Shown here in pieces: positions 48,351 to 60,700 of a DNA stretch of 64,000 nt. The stretch spans positions 2,750,720-2,814,719 of the forward strand of contig NC_079899.1 of assembly GCF_024868665.1 (NCBI RefSeq). Reading direction: 5' to 3'. A program made the translations under genes and the position numbers. This DNA comes from Triplophysa rosa (taxonomy: Eukaryota; Chordata; Actinopteri; Cypriniformes; Nemacheilidae). Numbering within the stretch: the stretch's first letter is position 1; the number at the start of each line of letters is the position of its first letter. The notes below the pieces were generated by a model, which was not told where the DNA came from, did not search any database, and saw only the letters and a list, made by a program, of their open reading frames with translations.

Positions 48351-48385
48351 CAGCACAGTGCAAAGGAATCACTTTAAAAACCAAG

Positions 48386-48647
48386 TTTAATCTATTTCAA
48401 CCAGGTCCAAGTGTTGTTCAGCTAAAGAGATTCAAGCAGGGTTAACATCGACATGTTTTGAAAACCCTTCACAGTCTTTGGCCACAATAAAGAGGCTCGC
48501 TCTTATTTGTTTTCACGGAATGTCGCATTCGTTCCTCTCTGAAGATTTTTGTTTGTTTTTCAATCGTACGAAGGCGTCTCTTTCAAACGTATTAACTTCT
48601 CGTTGAAAAAAAAAAACCCTTCACTGCGGACGGTCGACTGCATAACA
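48386..48647 (-). other. probable 3' UTR of the minus-strand gene
   Basis: Sequence after the TGA at 48650-48648. The nearest plausible signal is an ATTAAA hexamer on the minus strand at 48391-48386. No canonical AATAAA is close, so the true end may be further left. Confidence 0.35.
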
Positions 48648-48745
48648 TCAATCATAAAAATCATCAGAGTCATTGGCGTCTCCGTTACGGGATTGAGGAC
48701 GTAGGGCCATTTCGATCTCAGAGTCGTCTGATTCTCCCCAAAATG
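48648..48745 (-). CDS. terminal coding exon of the unidentified gene
   Basis: Acceptor GTTTTCAG|CATTTTGG. It starts in phase 1 and encodes (A)FWGESDDSEIEMALRPQS, RNGDANDSDDFYD and a TGA stop. The strongly acidic end is typical of a conserved C-terminal tail. Confidence 0.85.
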
Positions 48746-51700
48746 CTGAAAACAAAAGCGTAAACAAACGTTATTATCGTTCTTCATTTGTGCAATAATG
48801 CAAAGTTCAGAGATCCAAAAAATAACAACGTTACAGCAACAAAATAAAAATAACAAGGGCCGTCAAACGATTAATCGCATCCAGAATAAAAGTTTGTGTT
48901 AACATAATATATGTTTGTGTACTGTGCATATTAATTTTGTGTTTATAAACACACACACACACACACACGCATATATTTAAGATAATATAAATATAAAATT
49001 ACTAATCATTCATATAGCTTTACAATTATTGGTAAATATAAATAAATGTAAATATTTCCTAAATATACATGTATGTGTTTATAAACACAACATTAATATG
49101 CACAGTACACAGACATATATTATGTAAACACAGACCTTTATTCTAAATGTGATTTAAAGCGATTAATCGTTAGACGGCCCTTAAAGTAACAACCCAAATG
49201 TTCTAGTGGAGTAAAAAACATATAAACACACGTTTGCTAATGGTCTTGGTATGGTTTAGTAAATGAAATGTATATTGCTCGTACCCTTTGACTGGATGGC
49301 AGAGAAAGCGTTGACTTTATTTTTAACATTCGTCCTATGAAAGAGAGAAAAAAAATCAATTGTTTTACAAAATAATAAACATACAAACATTTTTTGACAC
49401 TGTTAAGCATCAGAAAACCATTTTCCTAGTTCAATGACAGTTGAATCTGTCGTCTCTTACCAAAATACAGTCGACGGGTCTCTTTTCTGAGCAAACGGAT
49501 CATCAATTCTCCGCTAAGCTGATTCTCGGGAAGGGCGAGTGACCAAATAAACTTCCTTTACTTTTTTTCTAACGGTGCTGAAGGACCCAGTCAGTAATAA
49601 GTGGAGCGAGCGCAGGGTTGCTGGGTTCCCATAGCATCACTGATATCTCTATGTAAATGCATAACCTCTTCCAAGCCTTTGATCTGCAGTGTTGCATATG
49701 CAAAAGCGAGCGCCACTTGTCGTACAGGCTTGCTTCTTCATTTACATCGGCACAGGGGCTATTCAGACCTCAACAATGACATCATCATCTTCCATGTCTT
49801 CCTATATCCATATTTCAGATTTTGTTTCTGTACTTTAAAGGATTCCACCCAAACGACTAGGGATGGTTGGTTTCCCTTTGACAGATTCGGATGAATAAAT
49901 AAAACGGCCGTTCTATGTGTATTCACACGTGCCCGCACGACCCGACTGCAAATTCTGCCATGTGCTCTCAACCTTGACACTGACTAAAAGAGCTGTAAAG
50001 GCGTATCTGAACTCTCGTGTGATTCAGCTTAGCTCTTTTGTTTCTGGGACATCTTTGTAAAAGGTACAGCATTTACAAAATTCTTTTGATGCACGTATGC
50101 AGATGCTATGATCAGGGTCAGAGCTAACAAGTTACATAAATCATCTTTGGCCCAATGAGAATACATCTCTAACTCATGAAACACAGGGCACTAAAGTACA
50201 GCCAATGGATACGAGATGTACCGTGGAGACGTATTCACAGATCTGTCTTTGCAGGGTCAAAGAACACAAAGTCCATGAAGCCCATGGAAAAACGTTTTGT
50301 AACTGATACTGGCTGTTGAATTCCAAAGTCGATTTTGCAAAAGCTCACTTTGGCGACTTTAGGATTAACAAAAAAAAACAAGAAAGGAAAGAAAAGATGG
50401 GATTTTAATTATTAATATTTATCATTGACACATGATTTGGTGCTGTGCGGTTTGAATTTGGGAACTGAGAAAGTATCTTAGGGCAAATCACATTTATTAG
50501 CTATAGTACTATGCCATATGTCGCTTTTAGTACATGTACTTTTTAATTTAAAATTCTGGAAATTGAAAAGAAAGCTACAGGTGACATTTTTACATGTAAG
50601 CACAAACCAAGCACATGGATAAGATGACAAAATAACATTTACATATGTAACCCGGGACCACAAAACCAGTATATTTGTAGCAATAGCCAACAATACATTG
50701 TATGGGTCAAAATGATCCATTTTTCTTTTATGCCAAAAATCATTAGGATATTAAGTAAAGATCATGTTCCATGAAGATATTTAGTAAATTTCCTACCGTA
50801 AATATATCAAAACTTTATTTTTGTGAGTGGACGCAGCAAAACCGCCAACAAAAATGGCCGGAAACACGCTCGCTCAAGTTTGGTATCTATGTAAAGTATA
50901 GAATTTCAGCTTTCGGGTTCATCTACTCTCCACAACATCATTACAGCGGTAAGCCAATAGAGAGCGTTAAAGCAAACCTGTTTCTTCTTAGCAACGGCCT
51001 GCTACAGCGCCTCTGATGGACAACTTTAAAGACGTTTTTGTCAATATTTAGATTTTTTTGCATTTTCTAATAGTTGCATCTCGGGCCAAATATTGTCCTA
51101 TCCTAACAAACGTCAATGGAAAGCTTCTTTATTCAGCTTTCAGATGATGTATAAATCTCAATTTCAGAAAATTGACCCTTATGACTGGTTTCGTGGTCCA
51201 GGGTCACATACAGTATATAGGCTACGTTAAAGTTGCGAACCGTATCTTTTGCCTTTCTATCGCTATCTCTGCTTGAAACATAACATTTACTTAAGTTACA
51301 TTACGTATTTATCTTTACATGTCCTGAAAAACATTTCACGCAAAAAACGTCCCGATAGATAGAAATTATTATTAGCTTACTGTTGTAAATTTGGATAAGA
51401 CGACAGTTTTTCCCAAATAAAAGCTTTAAAATATACAGATTTTTTAAAGTACTTAAAAATAATCATTAAAAACTTAAATGACTACAAATGTAATACACAG
51501 TATAACACTTACAACAGGCAACTTCTCACCACAAATGAATAAACAAAAAATACTTTATCTTTATAATCTGGAATTTCCAGCTTCCTTTCTCTCTTCCCCC
51601 TTTAGTGCCAGGCGCAATAATAAACCCATGTGTTTGGGTGGGTAAATAGGGCTATTCTTTTCTATAACTTGCTTGCCATGGGAATGCTCTATCAGCTGAG

Positions 51701-54700
51701 CCACTTCAGACAGTGATGAGTCTGATTTCAAGACACTATTATCATAGAGAGCTCTGAATGCCGCTGACCCTCCAATCTAATATTCCATTTCCATAAACAT
51801 TTATGCCAGTTCATCTTGCACTGAGGTTCACTTAATTGAGCCGTCGAATCTGAATATGTAAGACAGGGCCGGCCACTATTTGGCTGCGTCTCATACACAG
51901 AGGTGAATGTAATGCGTAAAATGATGCAAATTACCGCTTTGGCGGCAACCTCTCTCTTTTGCGACGTTTACTTCCCTCTCTCCCCCTGTTCCACATTGTT
52001 TTGTACGTTGGGATGTATTTGTGCTGTTTGATGAAAAGTGCCCCTGTGCGTTTACAGGCAACCATTTGATACATTAATATATGTGATGTGTGGGTTGTTG
52101 TCATGATATCCGAGCTATGAATAAAAGACGTCTCTCGGCATCCTATGCAGCTTCATGTAAATAGACCGCCGTTAGTCTGCGGCTCTTGTCCGACGTTATT
52201 TTCATAATACCTGCGATTGCGTATGATTAGAGCCCTGCAATTATATCTGAGGAATGAGAATCATTGTGTTATTGTTCCTTTGAAAACACTCCACCTTAAA
52301 TTTCCTATGTAAGGTCCGTTCACAAAAAGACTGAAAATAAATGTAAGAAATACGTAAGAAACAATCTTTTTGATTACTCATTCCTAGCTGATCTATACAT
52401 CATCATAATCGCGCACGGGAGGTACAGTAGCTTCCACAGAGCCTCGTTATATAAATACGCATGATAAATATATATGAGAATATGCCTTATGAATATAAAC
52501 GTCTGTCTGCCTACACGTATATGCTAATGAAGCGCGTTCTGTGGATCAGTTTGTGTAAGGCAGCACCTCCCACACCCGTCCCAGCTCTGACCCACAGCAT
52601 CATTCACTAAACCTCTGTGTGAGTGCAGAGTGCTGTGGACTCGGATGAGCGGGGACAGCGCCCTCTATGTGTCGCTGACTGAAACTATGTGTCACCTCAC
52701 ACACAGCTGGCCTAAATATGAGTGCCCTCTGCTGGAAGACAACCAGAACTGCATGACAACAGCTGGGGGGATTTTCTTTGTAAAGCTGCTGTGGGGACAG
52801 ACATCAACTTAACTCAGATAGGTGTGCTGTTGTACGATCTGTTTCAGTTTCGCTGTAGCAGCGTTACACTTTTAATGTAGTAACTTATCAGAAATAAATT
52901 CTGGCTATATAAATATATGAATAATATAAATTTCTATGGATTTTTTGGCGAATAATGTGGATAAATAAAAGGAAGCACAAAGAAAGAGAGTGACCCCCAC
53001 TGGCTACACACCCAAACACACCCTTAATAAGTGAAGATATTTCTCTTTTTTTTCATGCCAGGATAATTATATTTCTTTTCTGTAAAGGGTTAGTTAACCC
53101 AAAAATCGAAATTCTGTCATTATTTATTTATCCTCATGTGGTTCAAAACCTGTATTTGACTCACAAAAGAGACACGTGTCCAGCAGTTTTGTGTCCATAC
53201 AATGGAAGTCAATGGGCTCCAATGTGTTTAGTGATTATCATTCTTCAAAATATATTCTTTTGTGTTCTGAAGAAAGAAAGTCACTTCCAGGTTTGGAAGT
53301 AAATGAATTTTCATTTTTGGGTAAACTATCCCTTTAACTCCACCATTGTCCTTAAACCTAACCCCCACACAAGTGGTATGATTTGATGTTAAATCACAAT
53401 ATTTTTTTCCGCTTATACTGTGAAGGACGAACTAAAATGTGTGGACATTTTTAGTCATTTTTTCACAGTTTTAAAATGGCATAAACGAACCTGCACATAC
53501 ACACATTTTGGGTTTCAATGTTTTATGGGGACTTTCCGTAGACGTAACAATTTTTTTACTGTACGAACTGTATATTCTATCCCTAAACCTAACCACCACA
53601 GAAAACGTTCGGCATTTTTACACTAGGGCTGTCACAATTATGAAATTTGTCTATTATTTGTATTATTATTTGTCTATGAAGTAACATGGCGTTTTTAAGG
53701 CTTTGACAATTATAACGATCCATTACAATGAATTCGTTCGATGACGAAAATCTATCCTTTATAAAAGTGAAAATTCTGTATATACCTAATAACATCTACT
53801 ATAGAGTGACCTATAATGACTGTCTTGAGCACTCAAACTAAAACTGAGACGATTGTGCCGGGGTGTCTGGATACAGCAAGTCTGGAATCACTTGAATTAA
53901 ACTCATCAACGCAACAAATACAAAACTGACACAGATGATGGAGAAATGTTATTGAAATGTACCCGTGAGTGCAGTTCAAGGATGATGGATGTGGAATGCT
54001 CCAGTTACTGCAGATCATCCTTGTTTACAACAATTTAGAATATAATTGCGGTTATATGAAATAACTGTGATTATATCAAATGATTGCGATGTGAAGATTA
54101 TTTAAGAATTGTGACAGTCCTACATCACAAACAAACACATTTTCTTATCTACCTAAACGGGGACATTCCATAGACCTCTACTGTTTTTATACAGAGGCAA
54201 CCACTGTAACTTCATTTCCACCGAGAGCGTTCTGAAGATGTGCGAACCGTATCGAATCCTAACCTCTTTTTTTTCATGAAGCAAGACGCATGGAGATCTG
54301 TGCTACATGCCTGCAGTAGAAGAGTACACGACAGCGGCTGAAGAGGAAGAAGCTGTGGCACGCAGCCCTAAACAAAGCACAGGAACAAGAGGTCTTTACA
54401 TGGAGTGCAGCTGCCGTATCGCTCCGGCACACATGCGCGACAAACACAACAGCTCAGCATTATAATACACTAAAACGCAGCGTTCAAGAAAAGTATTTTG
54501 CTGTAAAAAAAACCCCGAAATGGCACGCAGACGACAGAAGAGAGCAGGGAGGGGAATCAAGAAAAAGGGGGTGGATATGAAAGAGCCCAATTCTCTTCAG
54601 CGCAATAATAGTGAAATGAACACACATAAATGTGTTAAGAGTATCTCTTTGCATCTTGTATGGACTGCATGCATTTAATCTGGAAAGCTTATTATGGGCC

Positions 54701-57700
54701 AGTCATTGCTATGCAAAGCAGCGCCTGACGCTTTTCTCTGGTCTTTTCAGCCCGCCGCCGTGTTTGGCCAATAGGCCTGGCGCCCCCCGCCTCTCATTGG
54801 CCATTCATAACATGCAACATTTGCACAATGTATCTCTCAAAGACTACTGAATAGGGGGCCTTAATACTCATGTAAACAACTGCAAACCAATTACTTAATG
54901 AATCGGCTTCGCACATAATGAGGAGGCGCACAAAGGCCCATAAATGCATTTTTTTGACACAAAGCGTCTGCTTTAAACTTTAATTCTTCCCAGTCCGCCT
55001 CGGCTCTACTGCAAAATAATAATTGATAAATAATTATGATTAAAAATAATTATGATTAAGAAAAAGAGGCACTTGATTTATTTGATTTGCGAGATTCGTT
55101 CCAAACCCGGGATCTTTTAATGTGCCCATCGGCTCGGTGACAGAACGACAGCCGTGCGTGATGGAGAGAGAGAGAGGATGGGAAAACATGCAGTGTTCTG
55201 CTGGTGCTCGAGTGCAGGGTACTTGTGGAAGCAATAAAGCGCGAGAGAAATTCTTTAACACCATCACGGCCCAAAAAAAAGAAGAGAAAGCCACCTGAAA
55301 GCTGAGCCGCACAAATTTTCCACCCTCTGTAAAAAAACACGGAGAAGTCTCCGGCGGCGTCCTCTGAGGAGCTCTGTGTGAATACGAGGTTCTGCCATGA
55401 TCCAAAGCATCTACGGCTTATGTTTATTAATGAGGGCATTCATTGGGCAAGCATCAGAGACGGAGTCTGATCATTACACCTTCTCCTCTGCAAACATTGC
55501 AAACTAGCTGAGGGACAGAGAGGAGGCGGGGACAGACTGGGCAAAACATGCTAAAGGAGAAAAAAAAAAAGACGGAGAGACAGGGAGGGAGACTTTCGAC
55601 CCCCGGTGTCAGCGTGATGCTCGTAAAGCACGTGAAATCAGAGACGATTCCTCTTCACCAGGTTTACCCGTCCATTACCTGACCTAATGGATTGGCGAAG
55701 GACAGCGTCTGTTGGCAGGCTTGATTGTGCGAACTTGTGTCGATGTGAAAATCTAAACACTGTACTCTCAAGATCCTTTCTCATCATTTCAAGTCCTGAT
55801 TTGCCGAAGCAATCAAATAACGGCGATGGTGAGAGAGAGGAAGCTCTGAATGAGACTACACCTTGACTCATGCCTCCCACGTGAACCCGTGTTAATGATG
55901 CTAAGAGTGTTTCAAGGACAAACACGCATTGCTTTTTTATTAAAAGAAGACAAAACGGGGGGAGAAAAAGATTTGAGGAGAAGTACTTACCGGCTATTTT
56001 GTGTTGTAGAATCTCGGAGTGCCTCAGCCCTTTCTGATTTGGTGATGTCTTTGGATAACAGATTCAAATCAAAAAAGAGTTTGTTATTATACGTTCAGAA
56101 AATGAACAATGCATTAACACTTAATGCACGGTTTACTGCAAATGTTTTATTTTGTCTCTCTAGTTTGTATGATAAAGCAAATTAGAAAATAACAATACAT
56201 TATTTATTTTAAGGCTTATACTTTTAGAAACCGTGCCATTTGCGTCCCCATGCAAGTGCGCCTCACTTTTTTAAAGTGTTCTTCCTCAGAATATCAGTCA
56301 AAACTTCAACCTTGACGAAAAGAACAGTGATACATTTTTGTCTTGACTGGGAATAGTTTAGCATTTTTTTGACAGCGTTTTCTTTCTAACACTGTAAACC
56401 TTTGAATGTTGTTGCACAAGACACTGTTAGAAGGAAAAAGCTAATTAATTATTGATCTAAAAATATATATATATTTATTTTATTTTTAATTGTGTGATTT
56501 ATTACAAGCAGTGTTGGGCAAGTTACTCTGAAAAAGTCATAAATTACTAGTTACTAATTACATATTCAATAGTGCAATTAGATTACTGTACAAATTACTC
56601 TCTCCAAAAAGTATTTGATTACTTATTATTAATTACTTTCTATGTCCTAAATCAACCTTGATTAGTTAAGTGATTCAAGGATAGACATGAAACGGCTCTT
56701 TAATTAATTCAAATAAATCATATAAAACTACATAAAGTAGTGTTACTAACTGACCAAAGTATTACAACTGTGAGAATTTTACATTAAAGCACAGATTTTA
56801 AAGTTAGACTTTGAATTTTGATGTAAATTCCACTATTGCACTACACACAGTATTTAGTTTAATTACATAAGAAGTAACTGTAATTAAATTACAGAAACAA
56901 TTTGAGCAATCCCTTACTTTTCAAGGGAAAAGTAATTCAAATACAGTAAATAATTACACCCAACACTGATTACAAGTCACATAGAAAGAGGGATTACTTG
57001 AATTTTTAAAATAAATGACAGTAGGGGTGTCACAAAATACCGCTACCGGCAATAAACGCGATATCAAAAGCAACGATTATCGGTATTGTGTTGATTGTAC
57101 ACATATCGTAATATTGTAAACTATTCAGAATACATTAAAAATGTTTTAGTGGTTACAAACTCTCTCTCTCTCTCTGCCTCCATACACTTGTGTTATGACT
57201 GTGATTTGTTAACCAAATAACAGAAAAAAACACAAAATAAACAAAGTGAATGCTGAATTTCACTGATGGCATCATTTATTAAAAAAAAAGCAAAAACATA
57301 TTGCGATAATATGGCTACCGCAAAGTTGGTCGGCTGTGATAAGCATGCAGTGAAAACATGATATCATGACAGCCCATACATGATGGTTTAAACAGGGCCG
57401 ACAGGTAACACACGTGTCTTTTTTTTAACCATTTCAGGCAAAAATGGCACAGTTTCCTGAGAATGGGCCATATAGAGTAAATATAATTGTTTACAAAAAC
57501 ACTCCTAACATAACCTCTAAACCAGGGGTTCTCAACCTTATGACTCTAAGGCCCCCATTGTATTCAACAGTAGTCAAAGGCCCCCTTCCCGCTTACGAAA
57601 ACTCAAAATTTCTACCCAATAAAAAAAAGTGAATTTATCCAATTTAAAAATGGACAAATAATAAGTAATATCTTGGTTTTTAGTTGTGTAAAATGTATTT

Positions 57701-60700
57701 CAATGCTCATTTAGTCTAATTTTAAATTATTAGTCATCCTGAGACCCCTTGGAAGTCAGCTGGGGCCCCCTTGTGGGCCACGTCCCCCCTGCTAAGAGCC
57801 ACTGATTTTAACTCAATCACACACTTTTAGACTTAAGGGAGTAAATACAATGTACAACAAATGTCACAACTCAGGTACACTGATATTAGAAACACTATAA
57901 ATAGCAAACAAGAACAAGCGTTCTTGTGATTTCTTTGACTTTACAACATGTTACCTGACGACTCAGAATCCTCTTCCTCCGTATCACTGCAGCGTCTCTC
58001 TTGTGCCACAGTTTGTTTAAGCAGCTGATATGCGTTGGTCTCTAAAGAGAAAGGAAACACAAAAAGAACTAAATGCAGCAAGTCAAATATTTGCTAAAGA
58101 CCCAGACTTGCAGAGCCGTGGTGTTTGATGAACCAACAACAGCAGCTCTTTAAGGCCACGGTTGAGCAAAGAGACGAGGTGAAAACAGAATGAGCAAGCG
58201 CTAAACTATTGATCTAATTCAGACGCACACAGACGGGCCACCGGCTCTGAAAAAAAAGATCTTTTGTGTTTCACAACCAATCACGGCATTCCATTTAAAA
58301 CACCGTCTTTCATGTTCTGAAAACTTTCAAATTCAGACTCAAACTGTTTTATGAAAAGGAGGCAAGGCAAAGGAAAGCACACAAGTTTTAAACGCCGAAA
58401 TGTTTTCGCTTGAAATCAGAGAGAAAAAGAATATCGGACGAATCTCGTTATTCTGACGTTTATAGGACGGTTGCGACAAACATGTTTTTGTCGCCCCGTT
58501 TCTCTCGGTATAATGACTACAAAATGTAAGCATCTAAAGAACTCTTTTTTTTATTGTTGGCCATATACATAAAACACCATTTTGCACACTGTCGTACAGA
58601 CACAGACACGGATGGTAAGAAGACCGACGTTCGGCAGACCGACGATTGCACAGCTGTGTAGCGCAAGAGCAACAGAACTCGACGCGGTCTTCATTAGCCG
58701 CCTGTAAACAGCTCGTAAGCAACCCGAGACAGCAGAGGCGGTTTTCTACTACCATAACACCTTTGATTAGTTGCCGGACTCGTCTCTCGGCGGTGATCTC
58801 TGGCTAGCCGCGCGCATGAAAGGCACAGTTTGAAATCAGATAGCCAAGTGGAATAATGGATAGTTTTACATTTCTGAGCCGGTGCTAGGACTTGCTACCC
58901 GAGGCTTTTCAAAGGATGCCTGGACATCCAGTCTTTTCAAGTCCGCCTCTGGCTGGCATTGTTTAGCAGATAATGAGAACCAATGACAGATCTCGTGCGG
59001 CGCCCCCCAACCCAGCCGGCGGACAATTAAACCTCGGCATTATGCGCTCTGAGAATCTCGGTTTCACTCGCACCTAGAGGAGAAGAAAGGACGGGGGCTT
59101 GTTTTCTCTGGCGATAATTAGAGAAGCTGCTCCACTCTTCAGGTGGGACTTTGACCTCTGATTCACCTTGATCATCCTTTCACAGCTATCCAGTCGGGGA
59201 AAAGGGGACCCCCATTATCTACTGCGCGAGAGGAAAGACAAAACGGGCACAGAAGAACTCCAGAGCGGGCTGCCTTTTTACCTCTAATAGGAATACTTTC
59301 CACTGGGCTTTGGTCGGCACTGTCCTCTTCAGCACTTTGAATTTCTGAAACAAAGAAAAAAGAAGGAAAGCACGGCTCAGAGAGATGGTGGGAGAGCAAC
59401 GAGAAAGAAACGGAGAGAGAGACGTGGGAGGGGAGCTTTCTGAATGTGAACAGCAGGACTGATTGAGACAGGTTTAAAGAGAGAATGAAGGCTGACTGGC
59501 TTTGTCAGAAATGAGATTTGGGCGAAAGTGTATTCTCGGGAGGGTCGCCGAGCTCCGGCATCCTGCGAGTACTCAAGGTCCCCTTTTCCTCTATCAGAAT
59601 GGAGCTATCGAGCTGATGTTTCTCGCCGCTTTGGCACTAAAAACCAGTCATTAATGTGCTCTGGCTGGTTATTGGGTGTTTCTCGCTCTCATCGCCGTAC
59701 TCTGTATGGCCGAATCGTTAAAAACCTCTCTATACGACACAGATTAGATGCGATGCTAAACCCAGAGGGGAAGGAAAAGAATCGCAAATGCGAGAAAGGA
59801 TAAACTGAGCTGACCAACAAACACACCGACCTCGTGTTTCAGCGACTGGAGAATATCTTTTGGAAGGCCTGGCGGGTTTGATTTCCACGCTGTCGTCCAG
59901 AAGCGAAGACAAGCTGCTAGAAGACGGCCGTTCGCTTTCTGACGGCTGACGGGTATCAGATTCGTAGGCCAGAAGCCTCTTCAGCAGCTCTCCTGCCTGT
60001 GTGACACAGAGATGACCCGTCTTCATTCAGACTCACAGTGATGTGTTTACCAAGCCCAAAGTCAACATGACCCGATTCAACGTGTAGGGATAGAAACCAA
60101 TGAAAAACATCTGTTGGGATATTGGGAAACCATTAAAAAACACATTGAACCAAACATGTTTGCCTGTATGGTAGTCAACCATTATAAATGCTAGCATAGC
60201 TGTCTTAAACTTCAGATATGTTATTGTTATATATGACTCTTTCATCAGTGGAACACAAAATATATTTTGAGAAATGTCTGTGTTCATACAATGGGAGTCA
60301 ATAGAGTTCAGTGTTGTTTGGTTACCGACTTTCTTCAAAATATCTTTTGTGTTCTGAAGAAGAAAGAGTCATACGCAGGTTTTCAACCACAATAAACCAT
60401 TTTTATCGCTGGGTGAACTTTAACCATGAAAATGTTATTAAACAAAATAAATATCAGACAAAATAAAATAAAACATAACAGACGTATTTTTTAAATATGG
60501 GCCTCTGCCAATGATTTTCACAAAAGTAAAAGTGCCCATCATTAAATCTTAAAATCTTTAGCTTATGCAAAGTTTAAACGGTGTTGCTTGTTAGAACATT
60601 ACGCTAGCAGTGCAAAGGTTATGGGTTTGATACCCAGGGTACTGATAAGTACACTCATAAAGAAATGGTGCTTTATACAAGTGCTATACAGAACCATATC

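Noticed and set aside
55040..55439. Overlapping 121- and 127-codon minus-strand ORFs
   Set aside because: Low-complexity Ser/Phe-rich translation, no family resemblance, no flanking splice sites matching the gene's phase chain.
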